Positions 8,145 through 15,316 of a stretch of DNA of 64,000 nt are shown here, piece by piece. Below the pieces are notes generated by a model, which did no database searches, was not told where the DNA came from, and saw only the letters and a list, made by a program, of their open reading frames with translations. The position numbers and the translations under genes were made by a program. Where the stretch lies: the NCBI RefSeq assembly GCF_900090235.1, contig NZ_LT607750.1:4517001-4581000 (forward strand), written 5' to 3'. Origin of the DNA: Micromonospora echinaurantiaca. Its GTDB lineage: Bacteria > Actinomycetota > Actinomycetes > Mycobacteriales > Micromonosporaceae. Position 1 is the first letter of the stretch. Each line of letters begins with the position of its first letter.

Positions 8145-8181
8145 CTGGTGACCACCCGTCGGAGACCCGGGGTGGTTCGCG

Positions 8182-8254
8182 AGCGGACGACGGGATTCGA
8201 ACCCGCGACCCTCACCTTGGCAAGGTGATGCGCTACCAGCTGCGCTACGTCCGC
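8182..8254 (-). tRNA. tRNA-Gly (GCC)
   Basis: The minus strand gives acceptor GCGGACG/CGTCCGC, anticodon stem TCACC/GGTGA with loop TTGCCAA, and a canonical GGTTCGAATCC T-arm. CCA is not encoded. It precedes tRNA-Val in the same transcript; a TAGAGT -10-like hexamer lies upstream at 8286-8291. It is identical to the copy at 18882-18954. Confidence 0.95.
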
Positions 8255-8417
8255 GTGCCGCCGGCGTTCCCCGGCGACGGGGCAAACTCTACCCGATGAC
8301 AAGATCCCCCGGTCCGTCGGCCCACCCGGCCCCGGGTCGCGGCATGGTTGCGCTGGTCAGCGCCGGGGTACTGAAGACCCTCGACAGCACACCACATCCC
8401 CTGACAAGGAGGCTGTC

Positions 8418-8666
8418 GTGGGTATCGGCACCAGCATCTTCCTGATCGCCGTCGGCGCGATCCTCACCTTCGCGCTGGACGCGAGCATCGGCGGCATCGA
8501 CCTCGACGTGGTCGGCTGGATCCTGATGGCGGCCGGCGTGCTCGGGCTCATCATGACCACCCTCATCTGGGGCCGGCGCCGCCAGGTGGTCAGCACCACG
8601 GAGCCCGTCGAGCCGGTGGAGTACCGGCGGGTCGAGGAGCGCCGGGACATCGCTCCGCCGCTCTGA
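8418..8666 (+). CDS. Small DUF6458-type membrane protein
   Basis: This 82-residue protein has two membrane helices (about 3-22 and 30-50), separated by a short loop (DASIGGIDLDVVGW), and an acidic, Pro-rich cytoplasmic tail. The pattern MGIGTSIFLIAVGAIL...VDLDVVGWILMAAGVLG is very common in actinobacteria and of unknown function. The GTG start follows a strong AAGGAGG (8406-8412). It is a single gene between the tRNAs and a convergent PEP-mutase-like gene. Confidence 0.85.
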   Translation: MGIGTSIFLIAVGAILTFALDASIGGIDLDVVGWILMAAGVLGLIMTTLIWGRRRQVVSTTEPVEPVEYRRVEERRDIAPPL

Positions 8667-8753
8667 CCGCACCGGCGCGGCCGACGGAGCTGGACGGTCG
8701 CGACGGCGAGGTGCCGACCACCACCCGGTGGCCGGCACCTCGCCGTGCGCGGG

Positions 8754-9569
8754 TCAGCGCATCAGGCTGTTCAGCGCGCCGTAGTCGAACCCGCCGGCGA
8801 GGGTCTGGTACGTCCCCGGGCCGAACGCCTCGTCGGCAGCCCGGCGGGCCACCGCGTACGCCGCCTCGGCCACCGCCGAGCCCAGGCTGACCCGGGCGAC
8901 CCCCAGCCGGGCCAGTTCGGGCACCGCCGGGGCACCCGGGCCGGCCAGCACGTTGACCGGCGCCGACACGCCGGTGACCAGGGCCCGGATGGTCTCCGGG
9001 TCGACCACGCCCGGCACGAACACCCCGTCCGCGCCGGCGGCCAGGTACGCCCTGGCCCGCGCCACGGTCCCCGCGACCCCGTCCACGCCCCACAGGAAGG
9101 TGTCCGTACGGGCGTTGACGAAGACCGGCACGCCGGCGGCGTCGGCGGCCGCCCGGACGGCGGCGATCCGGGCGCACTGGTCGTCCACGTCCCGCAGCAC
9201 CGGCCCACCGTCGTACCGGGCGTCCTCGATGTTCACCCCGACCGCGCCGGCCGCGATCACCGCCCGTGCGGTCTCGCCAACCTCCGCCGGGTTCGCCCCG
9301 TAACCGGACTCGATGTCCGCGGAGACCGGTACCGGCACCGCGGCGGCGACCCGGCGCACCAGGTCGACGGCCGCCTCGCGGCCGAGGGCGTCACCGTCCG
9401 GGGCGCCCAGGCTCCAGGCCACGCCGGCGCTGGTGGTGGCCACCGCGCGGGCGCCGGCGGCGGCCACGATCCGGGCGCTGGCCACGTCCCAGGCGTTGAC
9501 CAGGACCAGCGGCGACGCGGCGGTGTGCAGGGAACGGAAGAGCTCTGCTCGGCTGTGTTGATCGCTCAC
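8754..9569 (-). CDS. Isocitrate lyase/PEP-mutase family protein
   Basis: The 271-residue protein is a TIM-barrel member of the PEP mutase/isocitrate lyase superfamily. It has the PLVLVNAWDVASARIV start, the SADIESGYG metal-binding strand, the GVNIEDA strand and VFVNARTD, all of which line the Mg/oxyanion site. The family cleaves or rearranges C-C or C-P bonds next to a 2-oxo acid; members of this branch usually lack the KKCGH loop of isocitrate lyase, and none is seen here. I start at GTG 9569 because the upstream 20 codons in the open frame lack family similarity and cross the divergent promoter. It is divergent from an ArsR-like regulator. Confidence 0.8.
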   Translation of the reverse strand: MSDQHSRAELFRSLHTAASPLVLVNAWDVASARIVAAAGARAVATTSAGVAWSLGAPDGDALGREAAVDLVRRVAAAVPVPVSADIESGYGANPAEVGETARAVIAAGAVGVNIEDARYDGGPVLRDVDDQCARIAAVRAAADAAGVPVFVNARTDTFLWGVDGVAGTVARARAYLAAGADGVFVPGVVDPETIRALVTGVSAPVNVLAGPGAPAVPELARLGVARVSLGSAVAEAAYAVARRAADEAFGPGTYQTLAGGFDYGALNSLMR

Positions 9570-9608
9570 CCGGCCAGTCTGGGCGGGTCCGGCCGCCGGC
9601 AGTATCGT

Positions 9609-9624
9609 TTCAGTCCCAGCTGAA
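9609..9624. promoter_or_regulatory. Inverted repeat operator candidate
   Basis: TTCAG-N6-CTGAA lies directly after a TATCGT -10-like hexamer (9603-9608), between the divergent PEP-mutase-like and ArsR-like genes. It is a good candidate autoregulatory site. Confidence 0.5.
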
Positions 9625-9639
9625 TCCACCGGGGGTGCC

Positions 9640-10617
9640 GTGGTCTCGATCGGGCTGTCCGCGGCCGGCGTCGCCCGGATCCGCTTCGCCGTCTCCTGCC
9701 TCTGGGAGGTGGCCGCCGGCGTCCGGGTGCTCCGCGAGCCCGGCCGCCACGCCGTGCATCTGCCCTGGGTGCGCCGGGTGCGGCCACGCCTCGCGGAGGC
9801 CGGGTTGCTCGGCCCGGACGGGCTGCTCTGGCAGCTGATCCCGGCCGCACCCGGCTACTTCCCCGACTTCCTCACCCCGCCGCCGGCCGGGCTCAACCCC
9901 GACCTGGCCGCCGAGCTGGCGGTGCTGCGGGCCACCCCCGCCGCGACCGTACGCGCGCAGCTCGACCTCGGTCCCGGCGACCGGCCGCCCGCGGTGGCCG
10001 CCCTGTACGCCGACCCGGAGGCGGGCCTGCGCCGGCTGGCCGGGGAGATCGAGGCATACTGGCGGCTCGCGGTGGCCGCCGACTGGCCCCGGATCCGGGT
10101 GCTGCTCGACGCCGAGGTGTTCGCCCGGGCCCGCCGGCTGGCCGAGGACGGCGTCGCCGCGCTCCTCAACGACCTGCACGAGTGGGTCCGCTGGGAGGAC
10201 GACACGCTGCGCATCGCCCAGCGGCACTGCGCCGCCCCCGACGTACCCGCCGGTGGCGCCCTCGTGCTGGTCCCCTCGGTCTTCGTCTGGCCGTCGGTGC
10301 TCAGCGTCGCCGCCGGGGACGCCCCGCAGCTCAGCTACCCGGCCCGCGGGGTCGGCACGCTCTGGGAGAGCCCGGCGGGCACCCCCGGGGCGCTGGCCGC
10401 GGTGCTCGGGCCGGGGCGGGCCCGGCTGCTGGCCGAACTGGCCGCGCCGACCGCCGGCGGGGAGCTGGCCCGGCGGACCGGGATGTCCCCGGCCGGGGTG
10501 TCGCAGCACCTCACCACGCTCCGCGCGGCCGGGCTGGTGACCACCCACCGGCAGGGCCGGACGCTGCTCAGCGTCCGCACCGAGGTCGCCGAGGCGCTGC
10601 TCGCCGCCGCCGGTTGA
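9640..10617 (+). CDS. ArsR-type winged-helix regulator with long N-terminal domain
   Basis: The 325-residue protein has an all-helical N-terminal domain of about 250 residues, of the DUF5937 kind common in actinobacteria, and a C-terminal ArsR-like winged helix (about 255-322; RARLLAELAAPTAGGELARRTGMSPAGVSQHLTTLRAAGLV). This order, with HTH at the C-terminus, is typical of a large actinobacterial group whose ligands are unknown. No metal-binding Cys cluster is visible. The GTG start is preceded by a weak G-rich ribosome site. It probably regulates itself and the divergent PEP-mutase-like gene. Confidence 0.8.
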   Translation: MVSIGLSAAGVARIRFAVSCLWEVAAGVRVLREPGRHAVHLPWVRRVRPRLAEAGLLGPDGLLWQLIPAAPGYFPDFLTPPPAGLNPDLAAELAVLRATPAATVRAQLDLGPGDRPPAVAALYADPEAGLRRLAGEIEAYWRLAVAADWPRIRVLLDAEVFARARRLAEDGVAALLNDLHEWVRWEDDTLRIAQRHCAAPDVPAGGALVLVPSVFVWPSVLSVAAGDAPQLSYPARGVGTLWESPAGTPGALAAVLGPGRARLLAELAAPTAGGELARRTGMSPAGVSQHLTTLRAAGLVTTHRQGRTLLSVRTEVAEALLAAAG

Positions 10618-10818
10618 CCGGACCGGCGAGCGCTCGATGCCGCCGCCGGCTGACCCGACCGGCGGCGAGCGCTCGGTGCCACCGCCTCGGGCCGGGTGCC
10701 GCCGCGCCGCTCGCGGGCCGGATGTGGCGGGGTCAGTAGAGCCCGGCCTGCGTCAGCCCGCCGACGCCGGTCCGGCAACCCATCAGCCCGCTGACGCCCG
10801 ACCCCGATCCGTCAACCC

Positions 10819-10834
10819 ATCAAATGGTTTTGAT
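10819..10834. promoter_or_regulatory. ArsR-type operator
   Basis: ATCAAA-TGGT-TTTGAT is a perfect palindrome with the ATCAA-N6-TTGAT signature of ArsR-family operators. It ends one base before the TAAAGT -10 hexamer at 10836-10841, so it lies in the promoter spacer where bound repressor would block RNA polymerase. Confidence 0.75.
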
Positions 10835-10835
10835 G

Positions 10836-10841
10836 TAAAGT
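10836..10841 (+). promoter_or_regulatory. -10 element of leaderless arsR-arsC promoter
   Basis: TAAAGT is followed by six bases and then the ATG at 10848. No Shine-Dalgarno sequence is present, so the transcript is probably leaderless. Confidence 0.55.
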
Positions 10842-10847
10842 CGGTCT

Positions 10848-11633
10848 ATGGCGCCATCGAGCCCCGATGCCCCGGCGTTCCTCTACCTGGCCGCCCATCC
10901 GCTGCGCTGGCGGCTGTTGACCGCACTCGCGGCTGGTGACTACCGCGTCCGGGAGCTCGTAAGGCTGGTGGGCGAGCCACAGAACCTGGTGTCCTACCAC
11001 CTTCGACTGCTGCGTGACAGCGGGCTCGTCATCGCCACGCGCAGCAGCTTCGACGGCCGGGACAGCTACTACCACCTCGATCTGGACCACTGCGCCCGGG
11101 CGCTGGCCGGTATCGGAACGGCCCTGCACCCGGCGCTGCACCGGGAAGCAGCGCTCCCTCCCGTGGACCCGCGGCGCTCACCGCGTCTCGATGTGCTGTT
11201 CGTGTGCACCGGCAACAGCGCGCGGTCGCCGATCGCCGAGGCCCTGCTGGGCCATCGAGCCGGTAGCCAGGTGACGGTTCTCAGCGCCGGCACCCGGCCG
11301 AGACCAAGGCTCCATCCCTACGCCGTACGGGTGCTGCGCGACACCTTCGGCATCGACATCACCGGACAACAGCCCCGGCACCTCGATACGGTGACCGGCC
11401 GCCGGTACGACTACGTGATCACCTTGTGCGACAAGGCCCGCGAGGTCTGCCCCGACTTCGCAGCCGAGCCTCGGCGGATGCACTGGAGCGTTCCCGACCC
11501 CACGACGACCGGCGACACCAGCGACCCCGACTATTCCGCTTTCCAGCGCGCCGCGACCGACATCGACACCCGCGTCAGACATCTGCTGCCCCTGCTCAGC
11601 GCCACCCGGCCCGCGAAGGAGACCGCGTCATGA
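10848..11633 (+). CDS. ArsR regulator fused to thioredoxin-type arsenate reductase
   Basis: This 261-residue protein joins an ArsR winged helix (about 10-90; RWRLLTALAAGDYRVRELVRL, recognition helix QNLVSYHLRLL) to a low-molecular-weight phosphatase fold (about 113-250). The catalytic loop VCTGNSARS gives nucleophile Cys120 and Arg126. Cys194 and Cys201, seven residues apart in ITLCDKAREVCP, match the Cys82/Cys89 relay of pI258-type ArsC, so arsenate reduction is more likely than phosphotyrosine hydrolysis. A DP motif follows (VPDPTTTGD). The N-terminal half lacks an obvious CxC metal site, so the inducer may be sensed differently. Its ATGA overlap couples it to the VOC gene. No arsenite pump gene is next to it. 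Confidence 0.85.
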   Translation: MAPSSPDAPAFLYLAAHPLRWRLLTALAAGDYRVRELVRLVGEPQNLVSYHLRLLRDSGLVIATRSSFDGRDSYYHLDLDHCARALAGIGTALHPALHREAALPPVDPRRSPRLDVLFVCTGNSARSPIAEALLGHRAGSQVTVLSAGTRPRPRLHPYAVRVLRDTFGIDITGQQPRHLDTVTGRRYDYVITLCDKAREVCPDFAAEPRRMHWSVPDPTTTGDTSDPDYSAFQRAATDIDTRVRHLLPLLSATRPAKETAS

Positions 11634-12034
11634 CAACACCCAGCCAGTACGCGAGCGTCCGTTACCTCGTCGACGACGTCCAGGCCGCCGTCGACTTCTA
11701 CACGACCCATCTCGGGTTCACCGTCCACACCAGTGCCGCTCCCGCCTTCGCCGACGTGGTGCGCGGCCCGCTACGGCTGCTGCTGTCCGGACCGACCAGC
11801 TCCGGCGCCCGTGCCACTCCCGCCGACGCCGCCACCGCCGGACGCAACCGTATCCACCTCGTCGTCGACGACCTCGATGCCGAGATCGACCGCCTGCGCG
11901 GCAGCGGATTGGATTTCCGCGGCGAGGTGGTTACCGGGCCGGGCGGACGTCAGATCCTGCTCACCGACCCCGCCGGCAATCTCATCGAACTGTTCCAGCC
12001 CGCCAGCACGCCCAGCGCACCAGTCACGCCCTGA
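11630..12034 (+). CDS. VOC-superfamily (glyoxalase/bleomycin-resistance fold) protein
   Basis: The 134-residue protein has two beta-alpha-beta-beta-beta modules: YASVRYLVDDVQAAVDFYTTHLGF at the start, and NRIHLVVDDLDAEIDRLRGSG with the metal-type His, closing with LLTDPAGNLIELFQP carrying the metal-type Glu. It contains no cysteine, so it cannot be an ArsI-type C-As lyase, which needs a Cys pair. ATG 11630 overlaps the arsR-arsC stop (ATGA) with AAGGAG upstream, so the two proteins are made together. It could be a dioxygenase, a binding protein or a resistance protein; function unknown. Confidence 0.82.
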   Translation: MTTPSQYASVRYLVDDVQAAVDFYTTHLGFTVHTSAAPAFADVVRGPLRLLLSGPTSSGARATPADAATAGRNRIHLVVDDLDAEIDRLRGSGLDFRGEVVTGPGGRQILLTDPAGNLIELFQPASTPSAPVTP

Positions 12035-12140
12035 CCAGAGGCCGGCCGGGGCGCACTCACGGTCGACACGACCGGATTCTGTGGCACCCCGCTGGTATGT
12101 TCGCCCGCGCTGACCGGTGCTGGACTAGTAGGAGGCACTT

Positions 12141-12656
12141 GTGGTTGACGTGGCGCTGCGGCCGATCGACGACTCCGATCTCGACGCGTTGTTCGAACAG
12201 ATGCGGGATCCCGAATCGGTCCGGATGGCTGCCTTCACCGCCGAGGATCCCGACGACCGCACCGCGTTCGATGTCCACATGGCGAAGGTCAGGGCGTCGC
12301 CCACGGCCATCAATCGCGCCGTCACCGCCGATGGACGGCTGGTCGGCAGCATCGCCGCCTTCGTCATCGAGGGAGTCACCGAGGTCACGTACTGGATCGA
12401 CCGGGCCTTCTGGGGGCAGGGAATCGCCAGCCGAGCGCTCGCCCTGCTGATCGAGTCGGTTCCCGTCCGGCCCCTGTTCGCCCGCGTCGCGAGTGACAAC
12501 GCGGGATCGCTCCAGGTGCTGCGGAAAGCAGGCTTCGAGATCACCGGCACGGAGATCGCGTTCGCCAACGCGCGGAAAGCGGAGATCGAAGAAACGATCC
12601 TGCGCCTCGACCGGCCCGCGAAGACCGCGCCACCCGATGCGGCGAGCGGGGCCTAA
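12141..12656 (+). CDS. GNAT-family N-acetyltransferase
   Basis: The 171-residue protein has the GNAT fold: an N-terminal LRPIDDSDLDALFEQM strand-helix, the central VTYWIDRAFWGQGIASRAL acetyl-CoA loop (Q/RxxGxG/A form GQGIAS) and the closing VASDNAGSLQVLRKAGFEITG. The layout is that of RimJ/RimL-like small acetyltransferases that modify protein N-termini or small amines. GTG 12141 follows AGGAGG with good spacing. The stop codon is only three bases from the stop of the convergent GH15 gene, so no terminator fits between them. Confidence 0.85.
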   Translation: MVDVALRPIDDSDLDALFEQMRDPESVRMAAFTAEDPDDRTAFDVHMAKVRASPTAINRAVTADGRLVGSIAAFVIEGVTEVTYWIDRAFWGQGIASRALALLIESVPVRPLFARVASDNAGSLQVLRKAGFEITGTEIAFANARKAEIEETILRLDRPAKTAPPDAASGA

Positions 12657-12659
12657 AGA

Positions 12660-14456
12660 TCAAGCCGGGGGGCTGTCGCAGATCGCGAGCGCGGCCTGGA
12701 CGAGCGCGGCGTGGGTCAGCGTCTGCGGGTAGTTGCCGAGTTGGGCCCCGGTCCTGGGATCCACCTCCTCGGCGAAGAGGCCGAGCGGGCTGGCGTAATC
12801 GAGCAGCGTCTGGAACAGCTCGATCGCCTCGCCGCGTCGCCCGGTGCTGGCGAGGGCCTGGACGAGCCAGAACGAGCAGGGCAGGAACGCGCCCTCGGTG
12901 CCGGGCAGGCCGTCGCGTCCCGGTGGGTAGCGGTAGAGCAGCGGACCGCCGGCGGACAGCCGCTCACGGATGGCGTCGATGGTGCCGCGCACGCGGGCGG
13001 ACCCGACGCTGTCCATGCCCAGCAGGGGCAGGACGAGCAGGGCCGCGTCCAGGTCGGTGGAACCGTAGCTGCGGACGTAGCTGCCCTGCGTCGGGTCGAA
13101 GCCCTGGGTGCGGACGTCGGCGGCGATGGCATCCCGGGCGCTCTCCCAGCGCCGGCGTTGCCGCGCCGGGAGCCGGTGGGTGTCGGCGATGCGCAGCGCC
13201 CGGTCGAGGGCGAGCCAGCCCATGAGCTTGGAATGCACGTGCTGGCCCGGCTCGCGGACCTCCCAGACGCCGGCATCGGGCTCCCGCCATCGGCGGGCGA
13301 CGACATCGGCGAACCCGCGCACGGCCCGCCACGTCTCGGAGTAGAGGCGGTGACCGGCCTGGACGAACACCCAGGCGGCGTCGACCACCCAGCCGTAGCC
13401 GTCGAGCTGGTGCTGGTCAGCGGCGCCGTTGCCGAAGCGTACCGGCACGCTGTCGTGGTAGCCGGGCCAGCCGGACAGTTCCCGTTCGCGGGGCACGTGG
13501 CGGCCGGTCAGGGTGAACAGCGCCGGCAGGCGTGGCCGCTCCAGGCGGCTGGCGTGCAGCAGCCACGCGAGGAAACCGTGGGCCTCGTCGAGTTTGCCGA
13601 CGCCGAGGAACGCGTTGACGCCGATACTGGCGTCCCTGGGCCAGACATAGCGGTAGTCCCAGTTCCTCGCCCCGCCGGGATCCTCGGGCAACGACGTCGT
13701 CGGTGCGGCCACCGGGGCCTGCGAGGGGGAATAGGTCAACAAGCGGATGGTCATCAGGCTGCGTACGACCGGCTCCCGGAACGGGAGCGACTCCTGGATC
13801 CCGGCCGTCCAGGCCCGCCAGCGGGCCTCGTCTGCGACGACGAGTTCCCACGCCGCCGCCGGCTCCACGTGGATCAGCGGTTCGCGGTAGGCCACGGCGA
13901 GGACAAGGGTCACCGGGTGGCCCGGCACGACCCTCACCGAGGTGGGCCGCCCCGGTTCGATCGTGCGGTCGGGCGTACAGCTCAGGGACACAGCCAGCGC
14001 CCCCCACTCGCACACCAGGATTCCGCCGCGGTGGCGGGTGCGGGGCCGGCGGTGCGGTACCCCGAGGCGGGGGTCGAACTCGACGACGACGTCGACCGCT
14101 CCCCCCTCGGCCGACAGCCGCCGCACGAGCAGCGTCGTCGGCAGCAGGCGGCCCGACACCTCGGCCACCATCGACTCGGCGAGGGTGAGCCGACCGCCGC
14201 CCACCGCCCAGGTCGTCTCCAGCGTGGCGGTGTGCTGCCGGTAGCGCCGCTCGACAACCGTGGCGGCCGAGGCCGGGCCGACCCGGAACGTGCCCGCCTG
14301 CGGACCGCCGACGAGGCGGCCGAACAGGGGTTCGCCGTCGAAGCGGGGTACGCAGAGCCAGTCGATGGCGCCGTCACTGGCGACGAGGGCAGCGGTACGG
14401 GTGTCGCCCAGCAGCCCGTAGTCGCTGATCGGCGCCGGCGGCCGGGGCCCCGTCAC
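12660..14456 (-). CDS. Glycoside hydrolase family 15 protein (glucoamylase/trehalase-like)
   Basis: The 598-residue cytoplasmic protein lacks a signal peptide. It has the N-terminal beta-sandwich (ISDYGLLGDTRTAALVASDGAIDWLCVPRFDG) and the (alpha/alpha)6 barrel of GH15: the DYRYVWPRDASI segment with the substrate-binding Arg-Asp, LDGYGWVVDAAW, HVHSKLMGWLALDRAL, and a C-terminal FLPCSFWLVQALASTGR plus GLFAEEVDPRTG with the putative catalytic-base Glu. Bacterial enzymes of this type act as glucoamylases, glucodextranases or, in actinobacteria, trehalases; sequence alone does not decide. It starts with GTG and is followed downstream by a 3-bp gap to a convergent gene. Confidence 0.85.
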   Translation of the reverse strand: MTGPRPPAPISDYGLLGDTRTAALVASDGAIDWLCVPRFDGEPLFGRLVGGPQAGTFRVGPASAATVVERRYRQHTATLETTWAVGGGRLTLAESMVAEVSGRLLPTTLLVRRLSAEGGAVDVVVEFDPRLGVPHRRPRTRHRGGILVCEWGALAVSLSCTPDRTIEPGRPTSVRVVPGHPVTLVLAVAYREPLIHVEPAAAWELVVADEARWRAWTAGIQESLPFREPVVRSLMTIRLLTYSPSQAPVAAPTTSLPEDPGGARNWDYRYVWPRDASIGVNAFLGVGKLDEAHGFLAWLLHASRLERPRLPALFTLTGRHVPRERELSGWPGYHDSVPVRFGNGAADQHQLDGYGWVVDAAWVFVQAGHRLYSETWRAVRGFADVVARRWREPDAGVWEVREPGQHVHSKLMGWLALDRALRIADTHRLPARQRRRWESARDAIAADVRTQGFDPTQGSYVRSYGSTDLDAALLVLPLLGMDSVGSARVRGTIDAIRERLSAGGPLLYRYPPGRDGLPGTEGAFLPCSFWLVQALASTGRRGEAIELFQTLLDYASPLGLFAEEVDPRTGAQLGNYPQTLTHAALVQAALAICDSPPA

Positions 14457-14541
14457 CGTGGGCCCACCGGTCGCCCCGGTCCCGTGCTGACGGTTCGCAC
14501 GGGATCACAGCGAAGGGGACGGTCACCCGGGCCGGTGCGGC

Positions 14542-15018
14542 TCACTGGGCCCGGAGGAGCAGCCCGAGGACGACCCCGTAGATGACGTGGACGACGACCG
14601 CGACGGCGGGCGTCTGGACGCCGTAGTTGAGGGCGAACAGCCCGGGCGGCTCCAGCACGGCCGTGCTGGACGGTCCGGCCCGCGGCGAGGCCATCCGCGG
14701 ATGGACGCCGGGGAGCAGCGGTAGGAGCACCGTCAGCGCGATCGCGACATGGAGCCCACCGAACAGCGCACCGACCCACCAGGTGGCACGGTCCAGCACG
14801 GCGAACGCGGCCGCGTACCCCAGGGCGAAGCCCTGACCGGCGATGAGGTGGACGAAGAAGCCGACGACCCGCGCCCGATCGGGGTCCTCGGTGACGAGAG
14901 TCCCGAGCACCAGCGGCAGGTCGAGGCGAGTGAGCCCGGCCAGTTGCGCCGCGATCATCGACGCGGTGAGCGCGGCGGTCGCGACCAACCCGAACACTGC
15001 CCATCCGGCCCAGTCCAT
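14542..15018 (-). CDS. Hypothetical four-helix membrane protein
   Basis: The 158-residue protein has four hydrophobic helices (about 5-25, 48-70, 78-100 and 132-155). A charged loop (TLVTEDPDRARVVGF) follows helix 1 and a Pro/Ser-rich loop (GVHPRMASPRAGPSST) precedes the last helix. The family occurs in actinobacteria next to sugar or stress genes; no function is known. ATG 15018 has no clear Shine-Dalgarno site. It lies 85 bp upstream of the GH15 gene in the same direction and may share its transcript. Confidence 0.65.
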   Translation of the reverse strand: MDWAGWAVFGLVATAALTASMIAAQLAGLTRLDLPLVLGTLVTEDPDRARVVGFFVHLIAGQGFALGYAAAFAVLDRATWWVGALFGGLHVAIALTVLLPLLPGVHPRMASPRAGPSSTAVLEPPGLFALNYGVQTPAVAVVVHVIYGVVLGLLLRAQ

Positions 15019-15033
15019 CTCAGCGGCCGTCAG

Positions 15034-15132
15034 TCACGCACGCCGGCGCGCACGTGGCTGACCGGGTCTGGAGCTGTCGAGCAGCAGCCGCCCGGCGTCC
15101 CGTACGCGGCGCCGCGCACTTGTCTCGGACAT
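15034..15132 (-). CDS. Possible 32-residue small protein
   Basis: ATG 15132 is preceded by GGAAGG at proper spacing and opens a 32-codon frame rich in Arg (SARRRVRDAGRLLLDSS...), ending 15 bp before the four-helix membrane protein. It could be a leader peptide, or a remnant in the 298-base gap between 15019 and 15316. Nothing else is seen in that gap. Weak call. Confidence 0.2.
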   Translation of the reverse strand: MSETSARRRVRDAGRLLLDSSRPGQPRARRRA

Positions 15133-15316
15133 CGGTGCCTTCCGGCTGCAAACACGAGGTCGGTTACAAACCTGGGCCGGGGTGTACGCCTGCGACAACT
15201 CGCGGACGCTGGTCTCCACCCTAGGCCCACCAGACCTCGGACACCGTCGGCTTGCCGGAATGCACAGCGCGGACAACCGAGGGAAGCGGTACGCCCGGCA
15301 CCGCCGCCGGCGGCTG

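Noticed and set aside
10618..10847. Small ORFs in the region before the ArsR-ArsC gene
   Set aside because: The stretch contains a partial duplication of the preceding gene's end and no ribosome-site-supported frame.
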